64,000 nt of DNA, from NCBI RefSeq assembly GCF_003751605.1, contig NZ_RJVJ01000001.1, positions 1,674,001-1,738,000 of the forward strand, written 5' to 3'. A model generated the notes under the pieces. It was not told the DNA's origin. It searched no databases and saw nothing but the letters and a program-made list of their open reading frames with translations. Shown piece after piece: positions 30,649 through 40,059 of this stretch (the stretch's first letter is position 1; every line of letters starts with the position of its first letter). A program made the position numbers and the translations under genes. This DNA comes from Kitasatospora cineracea (lineage in GTDB: Bacteria > Actinomycetota > Actinomycetes > Streptomycetales > Streptomycetaceae).

Positions 30649-31212
30649 CTACCGAACGGCCTCCAGGACCTCGCCGCAGCCCAGCGCCTCGGCGATCTCG
30701 CCCAGCGCGTCGCCCGGCGCGGAGCCCTCGCCGGCCAGCTCCAGCAGGTCGGCGGCGGCCATCCCGAACTCGGTCAGCAGCTCGGAGTCGCCGATCGGCC
30801 CGACCGGGCTCGCGGCCCGGCTGCCGGCCGGCTCCTCGTCGTCCTCGTCGGAGTCGTCCTCGGCGGTCGCGCCGTCCTCGTCGTCGAGCCCGGCGACGAG
30901 CCCGTCGAGGTCGTCGAAGTCGGCCTCCCCGTCCTGTTCGATCAATTCGTCGGTGAGCACCGAGCCGTACGAGCTGCGCGCCGCGGCGGCCGCGTCGGAG
31001 ACGAAGATCCGCGGGTCGTCCTCACCGTCGATGCGCAGGACGGCGAACCACGCGTCCTCCTGCTCGATGAAGACCAGCACGGTGTCCTCGTCCTCGGCCG
31101 CTTCGCGGGCCAGGTCGGTCAGGTCGGCCAGGGTCTCTACGTCGTCGAGTTCGGTTTCGCTCACGTCCCACCCGGCACCGGTGCGAGCAAGCACTGCAGC
31201 GAAGTACGCCAC
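30649..31212 (-). CDS. TadA-associated acidic protein
   Basis: 187 residues, very acidic, with an Asp/Glu run (DDSDEDDEE) in the middle. It starts [12 protein letters not shown] and contains [18 protein letters not shown] and DPRIFVSD, a small beta domain. Streptomycete genomes usually annotate this as tRNA adenosine deaminase-associated protein because of its constant place before tadA; its biochemical role is not known. The GTG at 31212 has GGGAG 8 nt upstream; another GTG 9 bases earlier would have that site touching it. Confidence 0.78.
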   Translation of the reverse strand: MAYFAAVLARTGAGWDVSETELDDVETLADLTDLAREAAEDEDTVLVFIEQEDAWFAVLRIDGEDDPRIFVSDAAAAARSSYGSVLTDELIEQDGEADFDDLDGLVAGLDDEDGATAEDDSDEDDEEPAGSRAASPVGPIGDSELLTEFGMAAADLLELAGEGSAPGDALGEIAEALGCGEVLEAVR

Positions 31213-31492
31213 CAGGGACACTCCCAAGATTGGTCTCGGCTGTCGGCGATCTCGGGCGGGTGCGGTCCGGCCGCCCCCGCGCCAGAAGGCGGTCCGCTGT
31301 TCGGACCGTCCCACCGCATCGTGACAGAAAGGCCGCCGCTGCGGGGGGTGTTCGGCAGCGCGTCTTCGCAGGTCGTGTCGGAATGGTCGGCTTCCGGCCG
31401 CTCCGGGTGCGGATCTTGACCGTCCGGCCCCTTGTGCGGGGGCGTTCGGGTACTCACGGGGGCGCAACTCGGCTGTGGGGCGCGGCCCGCGG

Positions 31493-31741
31493 TCAGGTCC
31501 GGAAGGTGCGCATCCGCAGCGCTTCGCGCATCCGGCGCTCCTTGGTCCGTCTCGGCTGCACCCGGGCCCGCAGCTCCCGGGCCTCGGTCAACTCGCGGAG
31601 GAAGACGGCGCGGCGCTTGCGCCGCTCCGCGTCGGTCTCCGCGGTGCTCTCCGCTCCGCTCTCGGACGCCGGACGGGACTCGGCCGTCGAGCCTGACCCG
31701 CCCGCGCCGGCGGTGGACGCCCGCGTCGGGTTGCTCTTCAT
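31493..31741 (-). CDS. Small basic conserved protein
   Basis: 82 residues: a Ser/Ala/Glu-rich first half, then a basic helix with [20 protein letters not shown] and a C-terminal [18 protein letters not shown]. No domain is known to me; its position between tadA and upp appears shared with other streptomycetes, as far as I recall. The ATG at 31741 is preceded by GGGA. It is divergent from upp. The 280 bp on its other side hold no gene and probably carry the tadA-operon promoter. Confidence 0.65.
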   Translation of the reverse strand: MKSNPTRASTAGAGGSGSTAESRPASESGAESTAETDAERRKRRAVFLRELTEARELRARVQPRRTKERRMREALRMRTFRT

Positions 31742-31898
31742 AGGTCCCGACTTTCCCAGATCAGCCGCGCCGATACCACAGCAGCGGCCCGATTTCCGTG
31801 ATTGCGGACGGACTGCGGCGCATTTCGGCGGGCCGCCCCGGTCGTCCCGGTTCGTACGGAGTCGTACACACGTGCTCGCGCCCGTTACCGTTGGTGTC

Positions 31899-32534
31899 AT
31901 GCGTCTCCACGTCGTCGACCACCCGCTGGTCGCCCACAAGCTGTCCACCCTGCGCGACGAGCGCACGGACTCGCCGACCTTCCGGCGGCTCACCGACGAG
32001 CTGGTCACCCTGCTCGCGTACGAGGCGACCAGGGACGTCCGCACCGACACGGTCGAGATCACCACCCCGGTCGCCGTCACCCGGGGCACCCGGCTCTCCT
32101 ACCCGCGCCCGCTGGTCGTCCCGATCCTGCGGGCCGGGCTCGGCATGCTCGACGGCATGACCCGGCTGCTGCCCACCGCCGAGGTCGGCTTCCTCGGGAT
32201 GGTGCGCAACGAGGAGACGCTGGAGGCGTCCACCTACGCGACCCGGATGCCGGACGACCTCTCCGGGCGGCAGATCTACGTCCTCGACCCGATGCTCGCC
32301 ACCGGCGGGACCCTGGTCGCGGCGATCCGGATGCTGCTGGAGCGGGGCGCCACCGACGTCACCGCGGTGGTGCTGCTGGCCGCGCCGGAGGGCGTCGCGG
32401 TGATGGAGCGCGAGCTGGCGGGCCGGCCGGTCACGGTGGTCACCGCGGCGGTCGACGAGCGGCTCAACGAGCACGGGTACATCGTGCCGGGGCTGGGCGA
32501 CGCGGGCGACCGGCTGTACGGCACGGCCGGCTGA
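31899..32534 (+). CDS. upp: Uracil phosphoribosyltransferase
   Basis: 211 residues, complete. It has the PRPP-binding loop [15 protein letters not shown], the strand [13 protein letters not shown] and the uracil-binding end [16 protein letters not shown]. It makes UMP from uracil and PRPP in pyrimidine salvage. The ATG at 31899 has no good ribosome site; TACCGT ends seven bases before it, which would suit a leaderless transcript (inference). Transcription ends at the strong hairpin at 32576-32617. Confidence 0.96.
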   Translation: MRLHVVDHPLVAHKLSTLRDERTDSPTFRRLTDELVTLLAYEATRDVRTDTVEITTPVAVTRGTRLSYPRPLVVPILRAGLGMLDGMTRLLPTAEVGFLGMVRNEETLEASTYATRMPDDLSGRQIYVLDPMLATGGTLVAAIRMLLERGATDVTAVVLLAAPEGVAVMERELAGRPVTVVTAAVDERLNEHGYIVPGLGDAGDRLYGTAG

Positions 32535-32575
32535 GGCCGGTCCGCGGGGCAGGAACAGGGAGTACGGACGGAAAG

Positions 32576-32617
32576 AGGTCCGGCCGCCGACGGGAACTCC
32601 CGTCGGCGGCCGGACCT
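32576..32617. terminator. Bidirectional terminator between upp and the LytR_C gene
   Basis: A perfect 20-bp stem, AGGTCCGGCCGCCGACGGGA and its complement, with a 2-nt loop, between two convergent genes. Confidence 0.9.
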
Positions 32618-32631
32618 CGTCCGTGCGGGGC

Positions 32632-33327
32632 TCAGCAGTGGCCGGGCTCCGGGGTGGGGGAGGGCTTGGTGAGCTCGGCGAGCGCGGCGGCGGCCTGGGC
32701 CGGGTCGGCGAGGGCGCTGAAGGTGTCGCCGATGACGAAGTCGACGGTGGCGTCGGCCCGGGTGTCCTCGGTGGCGGTCGCGGCGGCGACCTGCGAGGTG
32801 AGCAGGGCGGCCGCGCCGAGGCCGCCGGGGCCGCTGAGGATCTGCGCGGTGCCGGGGACCTTCTTGTCGAGCGCGGCGGGCGCGTTGCCGACCTTGTCGA
32901 CCACGAAGCCGCGCTTGCGGAGCTCGTCGGCGGTGCGGGCGGCCAGGCCGGACTTGTCGGTGGCGTTGTAGACGTTCACCGTGACCGCGGCGGGCTGCGG
33001 CACCGCGGTGTTGCTCGGCACCGGCGCCGGGGCGCCGGACGCCTGGGCGGCGGCGGGGGCGCCGGCCGACGGGGAGCTCTCCGGGGCGGCCAGCGGCTTG
33101 CCGGAGGCCGAGGCGCACGCCTGGGCGGTGGCGTTCTTGCTGCTCTTGCCGGTGAAGACGTCGTACAGCTGGACGCCGCCGACCGAGACCAGGCCCAGCG
33201 CGAGGACGCCGCCCAGCGCGATGGCGGCCTTCCGGCCGCGGCGCGGGGGGCGTCCGAGCCTGGGGTAGGCGTTTCCGGTGACGCGGTACTGCTTCCCCTT
33301 CAAACCCCGGGGAGTCAACATGCTCAT
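32632..33327 (-). CDS. LytR_C-domain membrane protein
   Basis: 231 residues. A basic cytoplasmic start (RLGRPPRRGRKA) leads into one membrane segment (AIALGGVLALGLVSVGGV), an Ala/Pro-rich extracytoplasmic linker and, from residue about 112, a LytR_C domain (VTVNVYNATDKSGLAARTAD, then GFVVDKVGNAPA). Such domains occur at the C-terminus of LytR-CpsA-Psr ligases or alone; they are thought to act at the cell wall. Either of two ATGs six bases apart may be used. It is convergent with upp. Confidence 0.88.
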   Translation of the reverse strand: MSMLTPRGLKGKQYRVTGNAYPRLGRPPRRGRKAAIALGGVLALGLVSVGGVQLYDVFTGKSSKNATAQACASASGKPLAAPESSPSAGAPAAAQASGAPAPVPSNTAVPQPAAVTVNVYNATDKSGLAARTADELRKRGFVVDKVGNAPAALDKKVPGTAQILSGPGGLGAAALLTSQVAAATATEDTRADATVDFVIGDTFSALADPAQAAAALAELTKPSPTPEPGHC

Positions 33328-33563
33328 GGTCTGTCTCCCCCTAGGTGCCAGGGTGGGGTGCCGGTGACCGCGGGGCGGCCGTGGGGAACGGACCGCGGAA
33401 CCGCTGTAGTCAGCAGACTAATCCGACAACGGGTGCGCAGGTACTAAACGATCATCATCCGGGGGACGACGGCACTCGAAAGGACGTACCGGCACCGACA
33501 CCGGTTGCACCCGTTCCCGAGCGGTTCCGGCGCCGTCCGGACGCCCCGGCGGATGACGGGGCG

Positions 33564-33860
33564 TCAGTCCATCTCCAGCACGCGGGCGTGCAGGACCTGC
33601 CGCTGTTGGAGGGCGGCCCGGACGGCGCGGTGCAGCCCGTCCTCCAGGTACAGGTCGCCGCGCCACTTCACCACGTGGGCGAACAAGTCCCCGTAGAACG
33701 TGGAGTCCTCCGCGAGGAGGGTCTCCAGGTCCAGCTGGCCCTTGGTGGTCACCAACTGGTCCAGCCGCACCGGACGCGGCGCGACGTCCGCCCACTGGCG
33801 GGTGCTGGTCCGGCCGTGATCCGGGTACGGCCGCCCGTTGCCGATGCGCTTGAAGATCAC
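33564..33860 (-). CDS. Conserved small protein of unknown function
   Basis: 98 residues, MIFKRIGNGRPYPDHGR at the start, then WADVAPRPVRLDQLVTTKG and a C-terminal part YLEDGLHRAVRAALQQRQVL. I recall close relatives throughout streptomycetes at this position beside a LytR_C gene. Databases have attached an antitoxin-like label to some, which I cannot support from the sequence: no toxin gene is adjacent. The 236 bp between it and the LytR_C gene hold no gene. Confidence 0.75.
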   Translation of the reverse strand: MIFKRIGNGRPYPDHGRTSTRQWADVAPRPVRLDQLVTTKGQLDLETLLAEDSTFYGDLFAHVVKWRGDLYLEDGLHRAVRAALQQRQVLHARVLEMD

Positions 33861-33993
33861 ACGGAAAGCCTACCGTTCGGGACGCACCGGGCGCAGCAGG
33901 CGGGGCGAACGGTGCGTTGAGTCGGGGTGGGGACGGAGCGGCCGTTATGTGTGCGAATGGCGCATTCCGGCCGTCCGGGGCGGTGGCCGGGGG

Positions 33994-35157
33994 TCAGCGC
34001 AGGGCCTGGCCGATGCGGTCCATCGAGGAGAGCCGCATCAGACCGTAGTTGTAGAACTCGATCTCCGGAACCCCGAGTTCGCGCAGGGTGGCGATCTTGG
34101 CGGTGAGGTTGGCCGGGCCGTCGCAGTCGGAGGCCATCGGGCGCAGGATCACCGCCATGTCCCGCGGGCTCACGCCGTGCAGGGCGAAGGCGGCGACCTT
34201 CTCGCGGACCTCCTCCGGGGTCTTCGCGTAGCCGAGGGTCTCGATCTGGTGGGCGGCGCCCGCCAGGGCGGGCAGGTCGATGCCGGACAGCCAGCCGGTG
34301 CCCGGGCCGCCGCCGTCCATGAAGGTCAGCCGCATGCCGTGCTCGGCGGCGGTGGCGGCCAGCTCGGCGGCCAGCGAGGTCACGGTGCGGGCGGAGGCGT
34401 CCACGTAGGCGGCCAGCGCGCCGCCGGCCAGCTCGTCCAGCGGGGCGGGTGCCAGCGCCCGGGACCCGTCGGCGAGGCGGGCCCGCAGCTCGGCCCGGAC
34501 GGTGTCGCGGACGTGCTCGGCCGGGACGCCGGCGGCCGTCGCGGCGGCCAGGCAGTGCGGGCAGAAGCAGACCGACAGCAGGGCCTCGGTGACCGGGCCG
34601 AGCTCCTCGAAGTAGCGCTCGTGGTGGTAGCCGTGCGCCAGGCCGTGGAAGTGCAGCGACTCGGCGCGGATCGCGTCCACGCCGTAGCGGGCGAGCTCCT
34701 CGACGATCGTCCGGCAGTACTCGCGGACCTCCGGGTTGGCCGGGCACAGCTCGGTCAGGTGCCGGTCGCCGAAGGCGTTGGCGGGGGCGCAGTCCGGGTG
34801 CGCGAAGCCGAGCCGGTCGTTGTGGCAGAAGACCGTCCAGGCGTGCAGCTTCAGGCCGCGGCGGCGGGTCTCCTCGGCGGCCTCGGCGAACGGGTCGCGG
34901 GAGCCGATCGCGGTGGACGGCAGCGGGGCGAGCCGCCGGCCGGCCCAGCGGGCCCGGTCCGGGCGGAAGTACGCGGCGCCGGGCTCCAGGTAGCGCAGCA
35001 CCCGGCGCGGGTTGTGCGGGAAGACGTCGCGCGCCTCGTGGTAGACGGACGCGAGCGTGACGCCGCCGACGCCCGCCCGGTCGGTAAGGTTGCCGAAGAA
35101 GGTGTCGGCCCCTTCGTCGAGCAGATCGGTGGCGAAGGCGAGGACGGACGTCTCCAC
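33994..35157 (-). CDS. Probable TIM-barrel protein (glycoside-hydrolase-like)
   Basis: 387 residues without signal peptide. The pattern of repeated strands and helices, with LKLHAWTVFCHNDRLG, CPANPEVREYC, GVDAIRAESLHFH and CFCPHCLAA, resembles the uncharacterised hydrolase-like TIM barrels of the GHL10/DUF4015 kind. Four Cys in the middle may bind metal. The substrate is unknown. The GTG at 35157 has GGAG seven bases upstream. It is divergent from the alpha/beta hydrolase at 35279, 121 bp away, so they may share control. Confidence 0.6.
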   Translation of the reverse strand: METSVLAFATDLLDEGADTFFGNLTDRAGVGGVTLASVYHEARDVFPHNPRRVLRYLEPGAAYFRPDRARWAGRRLAPLPSTAIGSRDPFAEAAEETRRRGLKLHAWTVFCHNDRLGFAHPDCAPANAFGDRHLTELCPANPEVREYCRTIVEELARYGVDAIRAESLHFHGLAHGYHHERYFEELGPVTEALLSVCFCPHCLAAATAAGVPAEHVRDTVRAELRARLADGSRALAPAPLDELAGGALAAYVDASARTVTSLAAELAATAAEHGMRLTFMDGGGPGTGWLSGIDLPALAGAAHQIETLGYAKTPEEVREKVAAFALHGVSPRDMAVILRPMASDCDGPANLTAKIATLRELGVPEIEFYNYGLMRLSSMDRIGQALR

Positions 35158-35278
35158 GGGGCAACTCCGGAGAAGGAAGTACGGGGAAGTCACCACGCTA
35201 ACCGGGCCCTCCCGTATTGGTCTATACCTTGTTGGGTGACCTGCCGGGACGGCCCCCTCGGGTGAGGAGAACGGCGGC

Positions 35279-36124
35279 ATGGCGGTCTACCGGGGCTTCG
35301 ACCAGCGGGAACTCGACCGGGAGTACTCGCCCAGCAGCAAGGTCGCCGACTTCGACGCCGAACTCGCGGCGTACGCCGACCAGAGCCGCCGGGCCCGCCA
35401 GGAACTCGGCGGCCACCGGGAACTCCGGTACGGGGCCGCCGCCCCCGAACTCCTCGACTACTTCCCGGCCGGGCCCGGCGCCCCGCTGCACGTCTTCGTG
35501 CACGGCGGCTTCTGGCAGGAACTCGGCAAGGAGGACTCGGACTTCCCCGCACTCGACTTCGTCCCGCGCGGCACCGCGTTCGCCGCCGTCGGCTACGGGC
35601 TCGCGCCCGAGTGGACCGTGGAGCAGATCACCGAACAGGTCACGACCGCGGTGCTGTGGCTGGTCGAGCACGCGGCGGAACTCGGCGCCGACCCGGACCG
35701 CATCGTGCTCAGCGGCAGCTCCGCCGGAGCGCACCTGGCGGCGAGCGCCCTGCTCGACGAGAGGCTGCGCGGGCGGATCCGGGGCGCGGCCCTGCTCAGC
35801 GGCGTCTACGACCTGCAGCCCGTCGTCCTCAGCTACGTCAACCAGCCGCTCGCCCTCGACCCCGACCGGGCCCGCCGGCTCAGCCCGCAGCACGCCGCGC
35901 CCGGGGCGCTGGCGGCGCTGCCGCCGGTGGTGCTCGCGCTGGGGGAGCACGAGACGGACGAGTTCGGGCGGCAGCAGGCCGAGTTCGCGGAGACGCTCCG
36001 GGAGAACGGGGTCCGGGTGCACGAACTGCTGGTCGGGGGGCGCAACCACTTCGACCTGGTCTTCGACCTGGGGAAGGTGGGGACGGTGCTGGGGGCGGCG
36101 GTCGAGGTGCTGTGGCGGAGTTGA
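35279..36124 (+). CDS. Alpha/beta hydrolase, arylformamidase/esterase-like
   Basis: 281 residues. The oxyanion motif HGGFWQE (HGGxW type), the nucleophile elbow GSSAGAH, Asp or Glu in ALGEHETDEF and His in GGRNHFD form the expected catalytic set of the carboxylesterase/kynurenine-formamidase group. No tryptophan-catabolic genes are near, so esterase activity is as likely. The ATG at 35279 follows GAGGAG. The last 50 bp of the gene are repeated twice more downstream in a tandem array. Confidence 0.87.
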   Translation: MAVYRGFDQRELDREYSPSSKVADFDAELAAYADQSRRARQELGGHRELRYGAAAPELLDYFPAGPGAPLHVFVHGGFWQELGKEDSDFPALDFVPRGTAFAAVGYGLAPEWTVEQITEQVTTAVLWLVEHAAELGADPDRIVLSGSSAGAHLAASALLDERLRGRIRGAALLSGVYDLQPVVLSYVNQPLALDPDRARRLSPQHAAPGALAALPPVVLALGEHETDEFGRQQAEFAETLRENGVRVHELLVGGRNHFDLVFDLGKVGTVLGAAVEVLWRS

Positions 36125-36540
36125 GGGGGATGAGAGGTCGCCTGCGGCGGGCTGGGGGGACGGCAGAAGGGGTGGGGAAGGTGGGGGCGGTGTTGAGGGG
36201 CGGCGGTTGAGGCGTTGTGGCGGAGTTGAGGGGCTGAGGGGTTGAGGAGAGGGCGGGGTCGCCTGCGGCGGGCTGAGGGGGAGGGGGTGGGAGAGGTGGG
36301 GACGGTGCTGAGGGTCGGCGGTTGAGGTGTCGTGGCGGAGTTGAGGGGGGATGAGAGGTCGCCTGCGGCGGGCTGAGGGGATGGGAGAAGGGGGGCGGGG
36401 AAGGTGGGCGGGGAAGGTGGGGGTCGAGGGGTGGGGGAAGGGGGGCGGGGAAGGTGGGGGAAGGGGCCGGGTGGGGGCGGGTGTTGGGGGCGGTGGGGTG
36501 GGGGCGGGGTCCGTAGACTGCCGGGGAGGTTGGGACTGCT
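36073..36540 (+). repeat. G-rich tandem array that copies the 3' end of the hydrolase gene
   Basis: Three units of about 103-119 bp begin near 36073, 36176 and 36292. Each contains GGTGGGG, a GGTG(C/T)TG(A/G)GGG(G/T) segment, GTGGCGGAGTTGAGG with the gene's TGA stop, and GGTCGCCTGCGGCGGGCT. The first unit is the real gene end. From about 36385 to 36520 the strand becomes almost pure G and A in short GGGGAAGG and GGGCGGG runs, able to form G-quadruplexes. No gene lies in 36125-36559. Confidence 0.8.
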
Positions 36541-36559
36541 TCGATGGGGATGGTGAGTG

Positions 36560-37079
36560 ATGACCGCGCGCATTCCGCTTTCGTATGACTTCTTGCCGCC
36601 GGTGCCGGCGTTCGAGGTGCGCAGTGCGGATCTGGTGGACGGTGGGGTGATGCCGGACGCGCAGGTGTACGGGGTGGGGAACGTGTCGCCGGAGTTGTCG
36701 TGGGCGGGGGCTCCGGAGGGGACGCGGTCGTTCGCGGTGACGTGTTACGACCCGGACGCGCCGACGGGGGCGGGGTGGTGGCACTGGCTGGCGGTGGACC
36801 TGCCGGCGGAGACGGCGGGGCTGGCGCGGGGGCGGGGCCGATGACGGGGGGCTGCCGGGCGGGGCGTTCCACGTGCGCAACGACTTCCCGGGACACCGGT
36901 ACGACGGGGCGGCGCCGCCGCCCGGGCCGGCGCACCGGTACGTGTTCGTGGTGCACGCGCTGGACGTGCCGACGCTGGGGGTCGGGCCGGACACGCCGGC
37001 CGCGCAGGTGGGGTTCAACCTGACGGCGCACGCGTTGGGGCGGGCCGTGCTGACGGTGGAGTACCAGTCGGCTCCGTGA
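36560..37079 (+). pseudogene. PEBP (YbhB/YbcL) family protein, frame-disrupted
   Basis: The first frame (36560-36844) gives RIPLSYDFLPPVPAFEVRSA, GVGNVSPELSWAGAPEGTRS, CYDPDAPTG and WWHWLAVDLPA, the N-terminal two thirds of a phosphatidylethanolamine-binding-like fold. It then ends at a TGA. The rest (FHVRNDFPGHRYDG, HRYVFVVHALD, FNLTAHALG) is in the next frame to 37079. One extra G in the G5 run at 36828-36832 explains the break; without it the protein has 172 residues, the normal size. Either a real mutation or a base-calling error. The family's role is unclear; some inhibit kinases or proteases. Confidence 0.85.
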
Positions 37080-37091
37080 GCCGGGACGGCG

Positions 37092-37586
37092 TCAGGCCAG
37101 GACCTGGCGGAGGAACGCCGTCAGGTTCGCGGTCGTCCGGGCGATCTGCTCCTCGAGCGGGAGGGACTCGTCCGGGCGGCTGGTGGTGGCGGTGCGGCGC
37201 AGGCCGCGGACGTAGAGCGAGCAGGCCAGGTCGGCGCAGAGGTAGGTGCCGACCGAGTTGCCGTCCCGGCCGGCGGCGCCGGCCCGGGGGGCGGTGAGCA
37301 GGGAGACGCCGCTGCCCGCGTGGGCGGTGATGCAGACCGAGCAGACGTTGGTGCGGGTCAGGCTGCGCCTCACGTTCGGTGAGCGCAGGGTGATGCCGAC
37401 CGGCCGGTCGTCGAGCACGGCGACCAGGTAGGCCCGGTCGGGGGCGCCGAGGTCGCGCCAGCCGAGGAAGTCCAGGTCGGGCCAGCGGCGCTCGGCCAAG
37501 TCCCGCGGGACGGGGAGCCGCTTGGCCTCGCCCTTGGAGCAGTTGACGAAGGACGCGCGGATCTCGGACTCGGTCAGGGCACGCAT
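37092..37586 (-). CDS. FBP-domain (FusB-like EF-G-binding) protein
   Basis: 164 residues. It contains RASFVNCSKGEAKRLPVPRD, SLTRTNVCSVCITAHAG and CADLACSLYVRG: two Cys pairs forming the treble-clef zinc finger found in FusB/FusC-type proteins that bind elongation factor G and can protect against fusidic acid. Streptomycete members form a general family with no proven resistance role. It is convergent with the PEBP gene (12 bp). Confidence 0.85.
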   Translation of the reverse strand: MRALTESEIRASFVNCSKGEAKRLPVPRDLAERRWPDLDFLGWRDLGAPDRAYLVAVLDDRPVGITLRSPNVRRSLTRTNVCSVCITAHAGSGVSLLTAPRAGAAGRDGNSVGTYLCADLACSLYVRGLRRTATTSRPDESLPLEEQIARTTANLTAFLRQVLA

Positions 37587-37698
37587 GCCCCGACGGTAAC
37601 CGGGCGGGGGCGGGGGTGTCGTCCGGTTTTCCGCCGGTATCGGCGGCGGTCAGCGCGTCCCCGGGCCGGGCCGCGCGCGGGCGGGCCACACTGGGGGG

Positions 37699-38208
37699 AT
37701 GACGGAACAGCGGCGGTTGATCGTGCTGCGGCACGCCAAGGCGGACTGGCCGGACGTCCCGGACGAGCTGCGGCCGCTGGCCGAGCGCGGCCGGGCCGAC
37801 GCGGTGGCGGCCGGGCGGTGGCTGGCCGAGCACGGGCTGGTGCCGGACCGGGTGCTGTGCTCCACCGCGGTGCGCACCCGGCAGACCTGGGAGCTGGCCG
37901 AGCCGGAGCTCGGCGGCGCGCCCGAACTCGTCCTGGAGCCGCGGGCGTACCGTGCCGAGGCGGGTGAACTCGTGGAGCTGCTGCGGGAGTTGCCGCCGGT
38001 GGTGCGCACCGTGTTGCTGGTCGGGCACCGGCCCGAGGTGCAGGGGCTGGTGCTGGAGCTGGCCGGGGAGGGTGCGGGCGAGGCGCTGGAGCGGGTGCGG
38101 GAGAAGTTCTCGACGGCCGGGGTGGCGGTGCTGGAGGTGCCCGGTGAATGGGGGCAACTCGTGCCGGGACGTGCCGAGTTGGTCGATTTCGCGGTGCCGC
38201 GCGGGTGA
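37699..38208 (+). CDS. Histidine phosphatase family protein (SixA-like)
   Basis: 169 residues. It starts with RLIVLRHAKADW (RHG-type motif, here RHA), has STAVRTRQTWELA with the second Arg and LLVGHRPEVQG with the second His. This is the short SixA-like branch that removes phosphate from phosphohistidine or small esters. ATG at 37699 after a GGGGGG stretch. Followed after 27 bp by the next gene in the same direction. Confidence 0.9.
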   Translation: MTEQRRLIVLRHAKADWPDVPDELRPLAERGRADAVAAGRWLAEHGLVPDRVLCSTAVRTRQTWELAEPELGGAPELVLEPRAYRAEAGELVELLRELPPVVRTVLLVGHRPEVQGLVLELAGEGAGEALERVREKFSTAGVAVLEVPGEWGQLVPGRAELVDFAVPRG

Positions 38209-38235
38209 TCGGGGGGGCGTGATAGGGATGGGCCC

Positions 38236-38829
38236 ATGCGCTTCGACATCGTTCCCAAGCCGCCCGCGGTGGCGGCCCGCCCGCGTGACGAGCGGGGCTA
38301 CCCGGTGCCCGCGATCACCCCGTGGGAGGAGGGGAGGCCGCAGTTCGCGCTGACCGACCACGAGCGGTCCGCGGCCTGCGCCCGGGAGCGGCTGTGCTCG
38401 GTGTGCAACACGCGGATGCCGCGCGGGACGGTGTGGCGGGTGGTCGGCGGGACGGAGGCGGCGGCGATCGGCGAGGCGCTGGCGGCCGGCCGGCCCTACC
38501 GGAACATGGCGCCCACCCTGGAGGGTCCCGGCCACCGGGCGTGCATGCTGTACGCCTCGATGGTCTGCCCGTACCTGGCCCGGTCGAACGCCCGCCGCCG
38601 GGTGTCGGCCGCGCCGGGCGAGGAGGCGGACGGGCTCACCGCGCACGTGCTGCGCGGGGCGGCCCGGGGGGAGCTGGGCGCGGTGGTCGGCTTCGCCGAG
38701 TACGAGTACGCGATCACCCCGGACCGGGTGCTGTTCCGCTTCCTCGACCCGGTCGAGTGGCTGCCGCACGACAATTCCGACCAGCAACTGCCGAACCTGG
38801 AAGCCGAGTTGGCGCGGATCGCGGAGTAG
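38236..38829 (+). CDS. Conserved protein of unknown function with CxxC motif
   Basis: 197 residues. It contains CARERLCSVCNTRMPRG and later GHRACMLYASMVCPYL, two pairs of Cys that could bind zinc, and a C-terminal FAEYEYAITPDRVLFRFLDP strand-rich part. Similar proteins are frequent in streptomycetes but I know no function. Same direction as the phosphatase gene, 27 bp away, so probably cotranscribed; it ends at the hairpin at 38840. Confidence 0.7.
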   Translation: MRFDIVPKPPAVAARPRDERGYPVPAITPWEEGRPQFALTDHERSAACARERLCSVCNTRMPRGTVWRVVGGTEAAAIGEALAAGRPYRNMAPTLEGPGHRACMLYASMVCPYLARSNARRRVSAAPGEEADGLTAHVLRGAARGELGAVVGFAEYEYAITPDRVLFRFLDPVEWLPHDNSDQQLPNLEAELARIAE

Positions 38830-38839
38830 TGCGGAGGAG

Positions 38840-38870
38840 CCGGACCGGACGGCAGGGCCGTCCGGTCCGG
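38840..38870. terminator. Bidirectional terminator
   Basis: CCGGACCGGACGGC and GCCGTCCGGTCCGG form a perfect 14-bp stem with a 3-nt loop between two convergent genes. Confidence 0.85.
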
Positions 38871-38937
38871 CGGGTGGGAGTCCCGGTCCGCGGACCCTGA
38901 ATGCGTGGACCGGGACGGTACGGCGGGGTGGTCCGGC

Positions 38938-40059
38938 TCAGCCGCGGTAGGCGGGCAGGCCGGCGGTGTCGGAGACCTTGGTGGGGGTGCCGCCCTTGGC
39001 CGCGACGGTGTAGACGCCGTCGGGGGCGCGGAAGGCGACGGTCTTGCCGTCGGAGGAGAAGACCGGCTCGGTGCAGTCCGTGGTGGCCTTCGGGGTGAGG
39101 TCGTGCTCCGGGCCGTCGTAGCCGCCGGTCTTGGTGAACAGGTGGTCGTGGCCGTCGACGGAGCGGACGAACACCAGGTCGCCCTGGTCGGACAGGTCGG
39201 GCTGGGCGCCCTTGGTGACGGCGCCGCCCTGCTGGCGCAGGTAGTCGTCGCGGAGGTACACCTGGCCGTCGTTCCGGTTGGCGTAGGCCGAGGAGCCGTA
39301 GCGCCCGCCGCCGTTCGGCCACAGGTTGCCGGTCTCCGGGAGCGGCTTGGAGTCCTGGTCGCTGAAGACGCCCAGGGAGAGCTGCGCCGGGGCGCCACCC
39401 TTGGAGGGGACGGTGAGCAGCCGCAGGGTGCCGTGGTCGTCGGCGGTGAACTGCAGGTTGTTCTTGGGCTGCAGGTACATGGCGGCGTCGTTCTCGCTGG
39501 GGACGAAGACCTGCCAGGTCGGGTGGGACCAGGTGACGCCGGAGGAGGCCCGGGCGACCAGGACCTTGTGGCTGCCGTCCGGGTCGGAGGTCTCCAGGTT
39601 GCCGTCGCCGTCGACGAAGGCGGCGCGCTTGCCGTCCGGGGACCAGGCCAGGTCGCGGACCACGGTGCCGAAGTCGACCGTCCGGCCGTCCATCACCACG
39701 TAGCGGGTGCCGTTGCTGATGGTCAGCCCGGTGCCCTTGGTGAGGTTGAGCGCGGCCTTGGTCGGCGTGGCCGACGGCTGCTTGGCGGGGGTGGTCGGGG
39801 CGGTGGTCGGGGTGGCCGCGGCGGAGGGGCTCGCGGTGGCCGACGGGGTGGCGGAGGTGCCCGGGGTGCCGGTCGCGGTCGCGGTCGGGGTGGCGGTCGG
39901 GGTGGCCGTGGCGGTGCGGCTCGGGGCGGTGGTGGCGGGCTGCGCGCCGGCGGTGTCGCCGGACGGGTCGCAGGCGGTCAGCAGCAGGGCCGAGCCGGCG
40001 GTGACCGCGGAGACGAGGGCGACGGCGGAGGAGCGGCGGAGGCGGGTGCGCACGGACAT
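38938..40059 (-). CDS. Secreted lipoprotein with beta-propeller (TolB/WD40-like) domain
   Basis: 373 residues. A basic start and hydrophobic core lead to the lipobox LLLTAC at about residue 30, so the protein should be lipid-anchored outside the membrane. A Thr/Pro/Ala-rich stretch (about 40-100) with many PTATPT units is a flexible linker. From about 105 on come propeller blades with DLAWSPDGKRAAFVDGDG, DLSDQGDLVFVRSVDG and EPVFSSDGKTVAFRAPDG. No enzyme motif is seen; ligand or partner unknown. The 266 bp to the VOC gene on the other side hold only promoters. Confidence 0.86.
   Translation of the reverse strand: MSVRTRLRRSSAVALVSAVTAGSALLLTACDPSGDTAGAQPATTAPSRTATATPTATPTATATGTPGTSATPSATASPSAAATPTTAPTTPAKQPSATPTKAALNLTKGTGLTISNGTRYVVMDGRTVDFGTVVRDLAWSPDGKRAAFVDGDGNLETSDPDGSHKVLVARASSGVTWSHPTWQVFVPSENDAAMYLQPKNNLQFTADDHGTLRLLTVPSKGGAPAQLSLGVFSDQDSKPLPETGNLWPNGGGRYGSSAYANRNDGQVYLRDDYLRQQGGAVTKGAQPDLSDQGDLVFVRSVDGHDHLFTKTGGYDGPEHDLTPKATTDCTEPVFSSDGKTVAFRAPDGVYTVAAKGGTPTKVSDTAGLPAYRG

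Noticed and set aside
33564..33860. VapB-type antitoxin with toxin partner
   Set aside because: No PIN-domain or other toxin gene lies on either side, and the protein has no ribbon-helix-helix or AbrB motif that I can see.
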